Below, one piece after another: positions 36,677 to 46,600 of a stretch of DNA of 46,967 nucleotides (positions within the stretch are counted from its first letter, which is position 1; every line of letters begins with the position of its first letter). Location: contig CABVRZ010000038.1 in the NCBI GenBank assembly GCA_902500775.1, positions 1 through 46,967 on the forward strand. The letters are read 5' to 3'. The notes below the pieces were generated by a model. That model ran no database searches. It had not been told where the DNA came from and was given only the letters and a program-made list of their open reading frames with translations. This DNA comes from an uncultured Nitrospira sp. (GTDB lineage: Bacteria > Nitrospirota > Nitrospiria > Nitrospirales > Nitrospiraceae). Both the position numbers and the translations under genes were made by a program.

Positions 36677-37069
36677 TTACCCCATCACCGGTGATCCATG
36701 GTGGTGGATCATGAGCCACTCATCACCAATGAGTTCATAAAGGTTGGTGGCAAGGATTTTGGCCTGTTGTGGCTCCTCTGCTTGTTGGGTCACAAGATTT
36801 TCCACACAGATGACCCAGGCCATATCGCCTGCTACCTGAACCATGATATCGGCCAACTCGAACTTCATCGAGAACGTGTTGTTAAAGATCAGCACCCACG
36901 AGTCGCGAACGGCCGGCCACCCAGAACGAATCGTCCACCCGGGATGAATACAGGTGACATACTCTTGAGGTGTCCAGACCTCATCCATCTTGGCGATATT
37001 GAGACTTTCAAAGGCCTCGTAGAACCTCCGATTCGCTTCCGTAACGGCTTCGATGCGCTGTTTCAACAC
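36677..37069 (-). CDS. NTF2-like (SnoaL/DUF4440) protein
   Basis: The 130-residue protein starts at GTG 37069 with GAGGGG upstream. It has the cone-shaped NTF2-like pattern: AVTEANRRFYEAFESLNIAK, MDEVWTPQEYVTCIHPGW, SWVLIFNNTFSMKFEL, WVICVENLV and WLMIHHHGSPV. HPGW and HHHGS occur in the SnoaL_3 ketosteroid-isomerase-like group. It is likely cytosolic with a small-molecule pocket; the ligand is unknown. Confidence 0.82.
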   Translation of the reverse strand: MLKQRIEAVTEANRRFYEAFESLNIAKMDEVWTPQEYVTCIHPGWTIRSGWPAVRDSWVLIFNNTFSMKFELADIMVQVAGDMAWVICVENLVTQQAEEPQQAKILATNLYELIGDEWLMIHHHGSPVMG

Positions 37070-37321
37070 ACGATACCCCTCAATTCAAGAAGCCGTATCA
37101 TACTGCAAGAGAATCAGGCGCTGCGAGGACATTTCTCAAGGGTGGCGGAGGGGTAATCACCTCAGACCGAATCTAGGCTCGGAGGGGCATGCGGCTTCCA
37201 GTTAATCTATTCAGTTGAAGAGAAGAAGCGGCTCGAAGCAAGACGAGGACATTGGGGATCACAATTGACGGAGCGATATTCACAGCGCACTCCACGAAGG
37301 AGTGGGATCGAAGCAGGTTAC

Positions 37322-37651
37322 CTATTTCGCGGCATAACTTGCCCCTCGACCCACCTTCCGCAAGGCCGGCGGCTTTCTCAACGGTGGCTTCAGCGAACCT
37401 TCGCTCTGGAGAAGGAACGCATCAAGGCTATCAGAAAACCGTGGAAGGCTTTTAAAGAGATCATCAAGGGTGACTAACACGCCTCCAACGATTCGGCGAA
37501 GCTCCTGTTCCGAACATTGCAATGGAACCAAGCGCCGCCGCTGCCAGCCTCGGAGTAAGAAGGTCCTGCCCGGCTGAGGCGAGAGCTTTTCATAGGCCAT
37601 CACAAATTCACGTCCTTTATCGTCTTCGAGAATAAACCCTTTGACATTCAT
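37322..37651 (-). CDS. Hypothetical protein
   Basis: The 109-residue protein has AAGGAG five bases before its ATG. It begins MNVKGFILEDDKGREFVMAY, has a basic strand region (TFLLRGWQRRRLVPLQCSEQ), a helix around LRRIVGGVLVTLDDLFKSLP and a basic, Pro-rich tail (LKPPLRKPPALRKVG). No known domain is recognised. A plus-strand frame on the same bases (37265-37477) is judged a shadow. Confidence 0.6.
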   Translation of the reverse strand: MNVKGFILEDDKGREFVMAYEKLSPQPGRTFLLRGWQRRRLVPLQCSEQELRRIVGGVLVTLDDLFKSLPRFSDSLDAFLLQSEGSLKPPLRKPPALRKVGRGASYAAK

Positions 37652-37882
37652 ACAGACTCCTTGGATTCTCCGAGGACCAGCTTCCTCAAGCCTTCTTTAC
37701 GGACGGTGGCTCCTCAACTAGGCAACAGACCCTACCGGAACCGCCTGCTCTGGTCGATGGGGCGCCATGATAAAATTCACAACATCTCCCTCATTCGCAC
37801 AGCGGCAAGACTCTCCATAGGCATAAACCCATTCCTCTACCCTACCCGTCACGCCATTTTGACATCACTCACAGCCCCCCTC

Positions 37883-38320
37883 TCACACTGCCTTGTCCCC
37901 GAGTGATCGATCTCCTTGCGTTCCCGCTCTGCTCGGGAAAAGCCTGGTCACGGTTGGAATCAATTCCTCGTATAACGCATCCTTTTTCAACACCACATCC
38001 GCCATTGAATGATCGTCATGTGCATAGACTTCGTCCATATGGAAGAAGGACATCAGAATAACTTTCGGACCGGAGCCATCCTCCTTGATGCGTGCTGTCG
38101 CTTCATACCCGTTCATCACCGGAAGTGTCACATCCATGATCACGAGATCGGGACGTAGTATCTTGCATTGCTCGAGCGCATCGACTCCCGAGCTGGCTTT
38201 CCCCACAATTTCCAAATCTGGGTGTGTGGCGATCCACTTGTCCAATCGTGCAAGACACTCCACATTACTATCGACGAGAACGATCCGGATGGCCGAACTG
38301 TGCGTCATTGAGATGGTCAT
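37883..38320 (-). CDS. Receiver-only response regulator
   Basis: The protein has about 145 residues from MTISMTHSSA (38320; the frame is open to 38413). It is a CheY-type receiver: IRIVLVDSNVECLARLDKWI, phosphoacceptor Asp63 in LVIMDVTLPVMNGYEATARI, KVILMSFF, and VVLKKDALYEEL with the conserved Lys. There is no output domain. The N-terminal DD pair is reduced to D-S. It lies 164 bases beyond the NarL-type regulator gene and may exchange phosphate with that kinase. Confidence 0.85.
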   Translation of the reverse strand: MTISMTHSSAIRIVLVDSNVECLARLDKWIATHPDLEIVGKASSGVDALEQCKILRPDLVIMDVTLPVMNGYEATARIKEDGSGPKVILMSFFHMDEVYAHDDHSMADVVLKKDALYEELIPTVTRLFPSRAGTQGDRSLGDKAV

Positions 38321-38483
38321 CGCTTCCACGCATTTGCCCTTAGAGACATGGGGCATGGATACAGCATGACAAATGAGGCGAGAGCGGCCTATCAGGAAAA
38401 CCCTGGTGAACACGCATGGAGTGCCTGAAGCCCCACAACAAGGCTACTGAAAGGCGTTAGAAAGTGGAGGGGGAAGAACAGGC

Positions 38484-39137
38484 TTAGGAATCGGCTCGAA
38501 CCAAGCCCACACGAATCGCCAGACGAACGAGTCCCGGCACATCGTGGATGTCAAGCCGCTCCATCAACTGCGCCCGGTGGGTTTCCACGGTTTTGACGCT
38601 GAGATTCAGGCGCTGGGCAATATCTTTCGTCGTATAACCTTCGGCGATCAGTTGCAAAATCTCGCGCTGACGCCCGCTCAGTCTGGCCAGCGGACTGGAT
38701 GGCTCTCCGGACTTGTTTCGGTAGACATCCACGGCATACTTGGCAACGGCGGGGGTCAGGTAGGTTTCACCACGGCTCACCGTTCTGATGGCCAATTCTA
38801 ATTCTGCCAGCTCAGCACCTTTCAACAAATATCCTGACGCACCGACCTGCAGCGCCTGCCGGAGATATTCTTCATTGGCATACATCGACAATAAGATGAC
38901 ACGCGTGGTCGACGATTCCTTCACAATCCGGGACGTCGCATCGAGTCCGTTCAATCCCGGCATGGCGATATCCATCAGGACCAAGTCAGGAGCATCCGCT
39001 TGGACAGCTTTCACGGCTTCCCACCCATCCCCGACATCAGCCACAACGTCAATTCCATCGAGCTTCTGCAAGAGCGCGCGCATCGCGGTCCTCACCAATG
39101 CATGATCCTCGACAATCATGACGCGGAGATCGCTCAT
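38484..39137 (-). CDS. NarL/LuxR-family response regulator
   Basis: The 217-residue protein has a receiver domain (VMIVEDHALVRTAMRALL, phosphoacceptor Asp56 in LVLMDIAMPGLNGLDAT, VILLSMYANEEYL, YLLKGAE) and a LuxR-type helix-turn-helix (LSGRQREILQLIAEGYTTKD, IAQRLNLSVKTVETHRAQLM). It is a phosphorylation-controlled DNA-binding regulator. Its start overlaps the stop of the histidine kinase gene by four bases, so the two form a two-component pair. The target genes are unknown. Confidence 0.93.
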   Translation of the reverse strand: MSDLRVMIVEDHALVRTAMRALLQKLDGIDVVADVGDGWEAVKAVQADAPDLVLMDIAMPGLNGLDATSRIVKESSTTRVILLSMYANEEYLRQALQVGASGYLLKGAELAELELAIRTVSRGETYLTPAVAKYAVDVYRNKSGEPSSPLARLSGRQREILQLIAEGYTTKDIAQRLNLSVKTVETHRAQLMERLDIHDVPGLVRLAIRVGLVRADS

Positions 39138-40594
39138 GAGGCACTCACCTCCCGCAGGGCTCCATGCGTCGCCTGAGGGTCGTCTCCAAGCGAGAAGCGC
39201 AGCTCGAGACTGGTCCCCCGACCCGGTTCCGACAGCATCGACAAGGAACCGCCTGCTAACCGGACACGTTCTTCCATCCCAAACAGTCCCATAGTCTCTC
39301 CATCCCTCGCACGTTGCCGCGCAGCCGTGATGTCAAACCCGACACCGTCGTCATGGATCACCAGGATAACTTCCTGGGCAGGTCGATGCAACGTCAGCTC
39401 AATGACCTTGGCTCTGGCATATTTTGCCACGTTGGTGAGAGCCTCCTGTACAACGCGAAAGCAAGTCACCTCGATCAGGGCCGGAATCCGCCCGATGCCC
39501 TCGTCGATATTCAGACGGAGCGTCCAGCTATTCCGTTGCGCTTGGCGGTTGGCATACCATCGAAGCGCCGGAACTAACCCCAGGTCATCGAGAAGAGACG
39601 GGCGTAGATCCAACGCCAGCGTCCGCACCTGGGTCAGGAGCCGATCCACCAGTCCCAGGCTATCCGTGAACGCCCCCTCGAGAGATGGCCCGTTCGCACC
39701 ATGTTGAACGGCTTGCAAGTCGATCTTGAGCGCCGTGAGTAACTGCCCGACTTCATCATGTAAATCCCGCGCAAGCCGACTACGTTCTTCCTCTTGGACT
39801 TGCATCAGGCGACTGGACAGATCTCGAAGGGAGCGATTGGCTCGACTGAGTTCAGCTGTTCGTTCTTGGACCTTTACCTCTAATTCACCAAGCGCCTGGT
39901 GCAATAACATCTGTGACCGTTTTCGCTCGCTGATATCTCGAATAATTTTTGACACCCCTAGAATCCGGCCGGCCCCGTCCTTAAGCGGTGACATGGTAGT
40001 CGAGACATCGAGACGCCGCCCGTCCTTACTGATCCTGACCGCGTCATAACTCTGGACAGCGCCCTCTCCTCGCAGCAGAGGATGTACCCAGGATCCGTTC
40101 ACCTGAGCGTCCGCTGGGAGAAGTCGATCAATGGAATGCCCCACCATCTCATCCGTGGAATACCCAAACATCCGTTCCGCTCCGGTATTCCAGGACATCA
40201 CAGTTCCATCCAGTGTCACACTCACGATGGCATCATCACTGCCATCGACGATAGCCCCGAGGCGTCTCGTTGCATCATCCAATCTAGAATTCTTCAATCG
40301 AACAACGAGCGTGGCCATGATCCAGGCATACGCAGTACAGGCAACTCGGTTGAAAATCGCAACCTCAGGTTCGATCGTCCCGGGCCTCGACAGAACAAAC
40401 CCTATCGGGAGGAGAACCGTCGCAATGCCTGCAACCACATAGGGAGCCTTCGCCCGCTCAACCCACAGAGTCAATAAGACCGCAAACACGTACCCCACCC
40501 AAACCGACATGCCCAACGGCGTCAGCGCATCGGAGACAATAGTCAGGATGAGTACAACGACGATCAGGAGTTTAGCCAGATAACTAGTCATCAC
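39134..40594 (-). CDS. PAS-domain membrane histidine kinase (NarX/DegS type)
   Basis: The 486-residue protein has three or four N-terminal hydrophobic helices (residues about 5-100; VVVLILTIVS, VGYVFAVLLTLWV, VVAGIATVLLPIGFVL, AYAWIMATLVV), a PAS domain (about 112-225; DGSDDAIVSVTLDGTVMSWN, FGYSTDEMVGHS, GVSKIIRDISERK), a coiled coil, HisKA_3 with phospho-His279 (RLARDLHDEVGQLLTALKID) and a HATPase domain (VVQEALTNVAKYARA, IHDDGVGFD, GLFGMEERV). It partners the NarL-type regulator directly downstream. The periplasmic part is tiny, so the signal may come from the membrane or via PAS. Confidence 0.92.
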   Translation of the reverse strand: MMTSYLAKLLIVVVLILTIVSDALTPLGMSVWVGYVFAVLLTLWVERAKAPYVVAGIATVLLPIGFVLSRPGTIEPEVAIFNRVACTAYAWIMATLVVRLKNSRLDDATRRLGAIVDGSDDAIVSVTLDGTVMSWNTGAERMFGYSTDEMVGHSIDRLLPADAQVNGSWVHPLLRGEGAVQSYDAVRISKDGRRLDVSTTMSPLKDGAGRILGVSKIIRDISERKRSQMLLHQALGELEVKVQERTAELSRANRSLRDLSSRLMQVQEEERSRLARDLHDEVGQLLTALKIDLQAVQHGANGPSLEGAFTDSLGLVDRLLTQVRTLALDLRPSLLDDLGLVPALRWYANRQAQRNSWTLRLNIDEGIGRIPALIEVTCFRVVQEALTNVAKYARAKVIELTLHRPAQEVILVIHDDGVGFDITAARQRARDGETMGLFGMEERVRLAGGSLSMLSEPGRGTSLELRFSLGDDPQATHGALREVSAS

Positions 40595-40741
40595 AATTCT
40601 TGGGAAGCCACATCAGAATCCTGTGTCCCCCCCAGCGAGAGAACGAGAGGCCGGTGGGGCTGGAGGGAATGAATGACCCATGATACTACAAGCCGCGAGC
40701 AGGATCACACCCGAGGCAGCACCGATGAGAATGGAAAGCGC

Positions 40742-40880
40742 CTAGCAGTCTGCTGAAAACCCCTTCGTTCATCCTTCGAGAGCCTCAGGAGGAACGGGGC
40801 AGCCCTTGAAACTATTGAGGTTTTCCGTTCGTGCTGAGCTTGCCGAAGCAGACATATCGAGTGTTTCAGCAGACTGCTAG
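40742..40880. repeat. MITE-like element with 17-base terminal inverted repeats
   Basis: CTAGCAGTCTGCTGAAA (40742-40758) is the perfect inverse of TTTCAGCAGACTGCTAG (40864-40880). The 139-base unit has no gene and contains internal text of a dispersed-repeat type (CTTCGTTCATCCTTCGAGAG and CGTGCTGAGCTTGCCGAAGC). Its right end contains the TAG stop codon of the DMT permease gene. Ends in CTAG suggest a possible 4-base target. Confidence 0.7.
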
Positions 40881-41779
40881 CTCTTGAGCTCGGCTGTTTG
40901 GCGATTGACGACCCAGACACCGGCAAGGATGAGACAGATACCGATAACTTCAATCAAACCAACGGCTTCCCCTAAGATCAGGGCAGACAGCCCGATCGCT
41001 GCCACTGGGGTCAGATTCCCTAACACCGAGGCCCGAGACGGACCAACGCCTTTGACGCCGAACAACCAGGCCTGTTGCGCCACCGCCGTCGCAAAGACGA
41101 CAAGGTACCCAAGCGCCAGCCAATCGGAAGTCGTGACCGATTCCATCCCGGCGTTCATCATTTTTTGATCTGTCCAGAGCAATGGGATCTGAAGGACCGT
41201 AGCCACCATCAACGTCGTCCAATTGACCGTCAAGGCCGACATCCGCTCCATGAGCGTGCGACTGCCGATGCTATAGAGCGCCCAGCTGACCACACCGAGA
41301 AACACCAGCGTGCTACCCAACAACGGCTGATCTCCGGCCGCTTGAAAGCCCACCACAGAGACCATGCCAACCCCTGCAAAGGACAGCAATGCACCAGCCC
41401 AGACCGCGCGCAACGGCACATCCCTGATCAACATGGCCGAGAGTACGGAGGTCACCACCGGACTTGATCCAATGATCACCCCACCAACCGCGCCGCTGAC
41501 ATAATTCAACCCCATGAGGATGAGCAGGTGATTTCCCAAGACCCCAAGTCCCAACAAGCCAAGCAGCCGCATATCAGCACCGCTCAGCCGCACGGCGCCA
41601 CCCTCTTTCGACCACCAGGTCACAAGCAAAATCGCCAGCCCTCCGATGTCACGAAGAACTGAGGCCTCGACCGCGGAAAACGAGGTGAGTGCCATCTTCT
41701 GCGCGACAATCGACCCACCCCAGAGCACCGCCGCAAGAACGACCGATCCATACGCGACAGTGGTGGTTGGTTGAGACAT
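40877..41779 (-). CDS. EamA/DMT-superfamily permease
   Basis: The 300-residue protein has ten predicted transmembrane helices in two EamA halves: VLAAVLWGGSIVAQKMALTS, DIGGLAILLVTWW, NHLLILMGLNYVSGAVGGVI and, in the second half, FLGVVSWALYSIGSRTLMER, SVLGNLTPVAAIGLSALILG, VIGICLILAGVWVV. These permeases move amino acids, nucleosides or other metabolites; the substrate cannot be told. The stop codon lies inside a MITE-like repeat, so the last residues (AELKS) are probably set by that insertion. Confidence 0.88.
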   Translation of the reverse strand: MSQPTTTVAYGSVVLAAVLWGGSIVAQKMALTSFSAVEASVLRDIGGLAILLVTWWSKEGGAVRLSGADMRLLGLLGLGVLGNHLLILMGLNYVSGAVGGVIIGSSPVVTSVLSAMLIRDVPLRAVWAGALLSFAGVGMVSVVGFQAAGDQPLLGSTLVFLGVVSWALYSIGSRTLMERMSALTVNWTTLMVATVLQIPLLWTDQKMMNAGMESVTTSDWLALGYLVVFATAVAQQAWLFGVKGVGPSRASVLGNLTPVAAIGLSALILGEAVGLIEVIGICLILAGVWVVNRQTAELKS

Positions 41780-41911
41780 AGTCTCTGGGATACCGTCGTT
41801 TCGACGTCGCCGTCAAGCAGTATTCTCCCGGCCAGTCCTTGACTTGACGGCGTTGACGTTTGTCAGTAGCCTGCGTCTAAGGAACATGGCCGACCAACAG
41901 GGAGGGTGTTC

Positions 41912-42301
41912 ATGATCTGGAAACCAAGTCGACAGAGGTGGGGTGCATTGCTTGTCTGTGCGTCCCTGCTCCTCACAGGCTGTACTACAGCGCTTGTCCG
42001 AGATGACGTCAGGTATCCGAAAACGCAAGCCCATTGCTCGGGCTCTCAAGGAGTCGATGACTCCTCCATCGCCGTCCTGCCGGTCCCGGTGGTGGCGTTT
42101 GTCGTGCCTCATGCCAACCTCCATGACATCAAGGCCGACGACTATCTAAAGCGATGTGGGGATCCAACCAAGTTGATCAATCGAAAGGTCGAGGTGAACC
42201 GTACGGCTTGTATCCCAGCCGGATTCACCCGGATCATCACCCTCGGCATCTGGCAATGGTGCCCTGCGAACATCTCCTGGGAAGCAGACGTGAAGCCCTA
42301 A
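41912..42301 (+). CDS. Small lipoprotein, possibly Bor-like
   Basis: The protein has 129 residues from the ATG at 41912, which has GGGAGGG five bases upstream. The lipoprotein signal (RQRWGALLVCASLLLTGC) has a clear lipobox. The mature part has paired Cys (AHCSGS, KRCGDP, TACIPAG, QWCPAN) and a C-terminal TRIITLGIWQWCPANISWEA that resembles the end of Bor/Iss-type serum-resistance lipoproteins. The similarity is short; treat the family call as weak. Confidence 0.6.
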   Translation: MIWKPSRQRWGALLVCASLLLTGCTTALVRDDVRYPKTQAHCSGSQGVDDSSIAVLPVPVVAFVVPHANLHDIKADDYLKRCGDPTKLINRKVEVNRTACIPAGFTRIITLGIWQWCPANISWEADVKP

Positions 42302-42532
42302 CTCATACTCTGTCGCCGCCATGCCATCGACCATCTGTCTACACGATCTCGTCGAAAAAGACGTACATGTGCCATACTATTTTGAAGCTGCGTAACGGAC
42401 TCTCCCGCTGGATTCGACTGACCTGTCCTGTGTCCGTCGAAACGCTCACCAGGGCCATGGAGCAACAAGAACTAAGGTGGTAGGTCAAAAGTCCACGAGC
42501 TCTGGAGCACCTAATTTTGGTACCATAGCCTC

Positions 42533-43660
42533 ATGAGTGGCATGATGAATCGGCAGAATTGGATCGGCTCGATCCTCCTTGTCCTGGTTATCGTCCTGCT
42601 CGGTATCGGATTGGCGGCCTGGAAGTACGAATCCATACAAAGTGAACAGGCCGCCTCAGCCAATCAGGCAGAACCAAGCGAATCGATCACTATCACGGTC
42701 GCACGAACCATCGATCATCGACCGACGACCACATCAATCGGCACCGTCCTCGCACTTCGATCGATTTCGCTGAAGAACGAACTGGCTGGTACGGTCCGTG
42801 ACGTTCGCCTCACCCCTGGACAGATCGTGGAAGCCGGCACCCTGCTGGTGGCGCTTGATGTCTCGGTGGAGGAGGCAGACCTGCGCGCACAAGCCGCGCA
42901 GGCGGCACTCGCGAAAACCATTCTCAATCGCCGACAAAATCTGAGTCAGGAACTGGCGACCACGCAGGAGGAAGTGGATCGAGCACGTGCCGATTTGGAT
43001 GTGGCCCAGGCCCAAATCGCTCGGACCAAAGCCGTCATCGCCAAAAAGACGATCCGTGCGCCATTCCGAGCCAGAGTCGGGATTGCAGACGTCCATCCCG
43101 GTCAATACCTGGACGAAGGAACGCTCTTGACCACCTTGCAAGGAGTGGCCGAAGCCGTCCATGTGGATTTTGCGGTGCCACAACAGGTCGCCGGAGGCTT
43201 GCGGGTCGGCGAGACCGTCGAGGTCATGACTGCTGGCGTCGCCTCGCCTATCAAGGCCAAGATCATCGCCCTCGACGCTCGCGTGGATCCAACCACGCGG
43301 AACGCCATGGTCCGGGCCAGGATCGAGAGTACAGGTTCCATACCAGCTCCGGGCGCCTCCGTGCGGGTTCGAGTCCCAGTCGGTTCGTTACACAAGGTTG
43401 TCGCAATTCCCGTCAGTGCCCTGCGCAAAGGACCTGGGGGTGATCAGGTCTTTGTCGTCGCACAGGGCCAAGACGGCCAGACCAGGGTGCGCGTCCGCCA
43501 GGTCGAGAGTGGGCCGATGTCCGGCGACGAGATCGTGATTCATGAGGGACTCACGGCCGGTGAACAGGTCGCCGCAGTGGGTTCCTTTAAACTCCGTGAC
43601 GGTGTCCGTGTCACCATTGCAGCAGGCCCCGAGAGTCCGTCGACAGACACAGCGCACTGA
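42533..43660 (+). CDS. RND efflux membrane fusion protein
   Basis: The 375-residue protein has an N-terminal signal/anchor (IGSILLVLVIVLLGIGLAAW), a lipoyl/hairpin part (AGTVRDVRLTPGQIVEAGTL, LVALDVSVEEADLRAQAAQA) with a short coiled coil (AKTILNRRQNLSQELATTQE), the closing lipoyl half (KKTIRAPFRARVGIADVHPG) and a beta-barrel plus membrane-proximal domain (VHVDFAVPQQVAGGLRVGET, LTAGEQVAAVGSFKL). It links the inner-membrane pump encoded next (14 bases downstream) to an outer-membrane channel. No lipobox is seen. The start may be an ATG 12 bases further in. Confidence 0.92.
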   Translation: MSGMMNRQNWIGSILLVLVIVLLGIGLAAWKYESIQSEQAASANQAEPSESITITVARTIDHRPTTTSIGTVLALRSISLKNELAGTVRDVRLTPGQIVEAGTLLVALDVSVEEADLRAQAAQAALAKTILNRRQNLSQELATTQEEVDRARADLDVAQAQIARTKAVIAKKTIRAPFRARVGIADVHPGQYLDEGTLLTTLQGVAEAVHVDFAVPQQVAGGLRVGETVEVMTAGVASPIKAKIIALDARVDPTTRNAMVRARIESTGSIPAPGASVRVRVPVGSLHKVVAIPVSALRKGPGGDQVFVVAQGQDGQTRVRVRQVESGPMSGDEIVIHEGLTAGEQVAAVGSFKLRDGVRVTIAAGPESPSTDTAH

Positions 43661-43674
43661 GTGCACAACTTGCG

Positions 43675-46600
43675 ATGGTTCCAACCATGAAGCAACCTGC
43701 TCCCCATAGATCCTTCACTGATCTCTTCATCGTCCATCCGGTCTTGGCCATCGTCGTGAACTTGGTGATCCTCCTTGCGGGATGGAAAGCCTTAACCGCC
43801 CTCCCGGTCCAGCAGTATCCGAAGATCGAGAACTCGCTGGTGGTCATCACCACCATCTACTACGGCGCCAGTGCTGAAACCATTCGTGGATTTATCAGTA
43901 CACCGATCGAGCGAGTCGTCTCGGCCATCAGCGGCGTGGATTATGTTGAATCGACCAGTCGGTCCGGCGTCAGTACCGTCACCGTCCACTTGAAGTTGAA
44001 CCACAGCAGCACAGCAGCCCTCGCTGAGGTCACGGCGCGACTGCAACAGGTGCGTGCGGAGCTGCCGCCTGAAGCCGAACCGGCTGCGATTGAAATACAG
44101 CGGGCAGATCGCCCCTATGCCTCCTTTTACCTGAGCTTCAGTTCTCACGAACGCACGGTTCCCGCCGTCACCGATTGGCTCCTGCGCACATTGCAACCGC
44201 AACTGGCCACGCTGCCCGGCGTCCAGCGAGTCACCTTCGAAGGTGAACGGCAGATTGCTATGCGGATTTGGATCGATCCCGACCGTCTGGCCTCGTTCAA
44301 TCTCTCTCCCGGTGACGTTCAAGGAGCACTCCGACGGAACAACTACCTCGCCGCCGTCGGCCGGACGAAAGGCAATCAGGTCCAGATCAACCTGCTGGCC
44401 AATACCGACCTTCGCTCGACGACTGAATTTGAGGAACTCATCATCGCTGACCGAGACGGTGCCATCGTACGGCTTAAAGATGTGGCGCGAGTCGAGCGCG
44501 AAGCGGAAGAAGCTAACATCATCGCCAAATACGACGAAACGGAAGGCGTGTACCTCGGCATCTGGGCGGTGCCCGGCGTCAACGAGATCGAGGTCGGACA
44601 CCGCCTGCGCGACGAGGTTGACCGAATTCGCCCGACGTTGCCGAGCGATATCGACATGAAACTCGTCTGGGACAGCACCATGTTCATCCGAAACGCCCTG
44701 ACGGAAATCTCCAAGACACTGTCCGAGACCATTCTGATCGTCGCGGTGGTGGTGTTTCTCTTCATGGGATCAGTCCGCACGGCTCTTGTGCCACTGGTGG
44801 CGATACCGGTCTCACTGATCGGAGCTGCACTTTTCTTGACCGCCTTCGGGTTCAGCCTCAATCTGCTCACGCTTCTCGCGATTGTGTTGTCCGTTGGGCT
44901 GGTTGTGGATGACGCCATCGTCGTGGTGGAGAACGTGGAACGACACGTGCGTCTTGGCAAGTCTCGAATTGAAGCCGCGCAGATAGCCGCGCATGAATTG
45001 TTGGGCCCCATCATTGCCATGACCATCACACTCGCCACCGTCTATGCTCCCATCGGCTTTCAGGGCGGACTTACCGGATCGCTGTTCCTTGAGTTTGCCA
45101 TCACACTGGCCGTTACCGTGGTGTTGTCTGGAGTCGTCGCCATCACCCTCTCACCCGTGATGAGTTCCCGATTCGTGCATCCTCAGGGAAAAGAAAGTCG
45201 GTTGACCGCGTTCGTCAACCGCCGGTTCGAGGAAGCACGGAGGATCTATACCTGGCTGCTCGACGGCGCCCTCACAATGAATTGGGGAATCGTGGCCGCT
45301 GCCATCTTCATCATGGTTGCAGCCTGGCCGCTGTATCATTTCTCCCGCCTCGAGCTGGCGCCTGTTGAGGACCAGAACCATATCAGCCTGTTTTTCGAAG
45401 CCTCACCGGACTCCACCGTGCACGCGACCAACCGCCAGCACTTTCAGATCGTCAAAGCGATTACTGCCATCCCTGAAACAGATTACACCTGGTCACTCAC
45501 CACAGCCTGGGGCGGCTTCGGCGGAGTCGTCACGAAAGATTGGCATGATCGCGCACGATCGACCGAAGCGATGTACGACGACGTGTATGGCGCCGTCTCG
45601 CAAGTGCCAGGACTGCGTGTCTTCCCCCGACTCGATCCACCACTCCCCACCCCCGGGCAATATGATGTCGAATTGATCCTTGAGAGCGACGCGCCGGCCG
45701 ATCAGCTGCTTGAAACCGTCGGAGCCCTGCTGGGTGCTGGATGGCGAAGCGGAAAGTTTCTCTACGTGGACACCGATCTCAAGCTCGATCTGCCGCAAGC
45801 GAGAGTCGTGCTGGATCGTGAGCGGCTCGCAGATTTAGGATTCGATTTGGCTGGGGTCGGTCGTGAGTTGGGCACCATGCTCGGTGGAGCCTACGTCAAC
45901 CGATTCAACTACTTCGACCGGAGCTACAAAGTCATCCCCCAGCTCGGCGACAAAGACCGCGCTACGATCGACCCGTTGCTCGACTTGAAGATCAAAACTC
46001 CGGGCGGCCAATTGGTACCCGTGTCGACCTTCGCCCACATCGAAACAAGTACGGCACCACGCAGCTTGAACCGCTTCCAACAGCGGAACGCCGTCCGCAT
46101 CTTCGGTGGCCTCAAACCAGGTGTCACCAAAGAAGAAGGCCTCCGGGTGCTCGAAGAAGCAGCCGTATCGGCCGGCCCACGGATCATCCTCGACTATGCC
46201 GGCGAATCGCGCCAACTCCGTCAGGAAGGATCGGCCCTCACCGTCACACTCGGTTTTGCGGTCGTGCTGATTTATTTGGTCCTGGCTGCCCAGTTCAAAA
46301 GTTTCCGCGATCCGCTCATCGTGCTCCTCGGCTCAGTCCCACTCGCCATCTCCGGGGCATTAGTCGTCAGTTTTCTCGATCTGACGACCATCAATATCTA
46401 CTCTCAAGTCGGGCTCATCACCTTGGTCGGACTCATCGCCAAAAATGGGATTCTCATCGTGGAATTTGCCAATCAGCTCCAAACTCGGGGTCTCTCGAGA
46501 CTCGCCGCCATCCGCGAAGCCTCCCTGACCAGACTGCGACCCGTCCTCATGACCTCAGCCGCGACCATCTTCGGCCATTTCCCACTGGTGCTCGCCACCG

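Noticed and set aside
36674..37156. Plus-strand frame of 152 codons opposite the NTF2-like gene
   Set aside because: It is antisense to a gene with clear family motifs and a good ribosome site, and shows no domain of its own.
37265..37477. Plus-strand 70-codon frame with a basic C-terminus
   Set aside because: It overlaps the minus-strand gene 37322-37651, which has a strong AAGGAG site; the plus frame has none.
42369..42483. Short 38-codon frame starting MCHTILKLRNGLSRW upstream of the efflux genes
   Set aside because: No ribosome site and no recognised family. It could be a small protein, but nothing supports it beyond being open.
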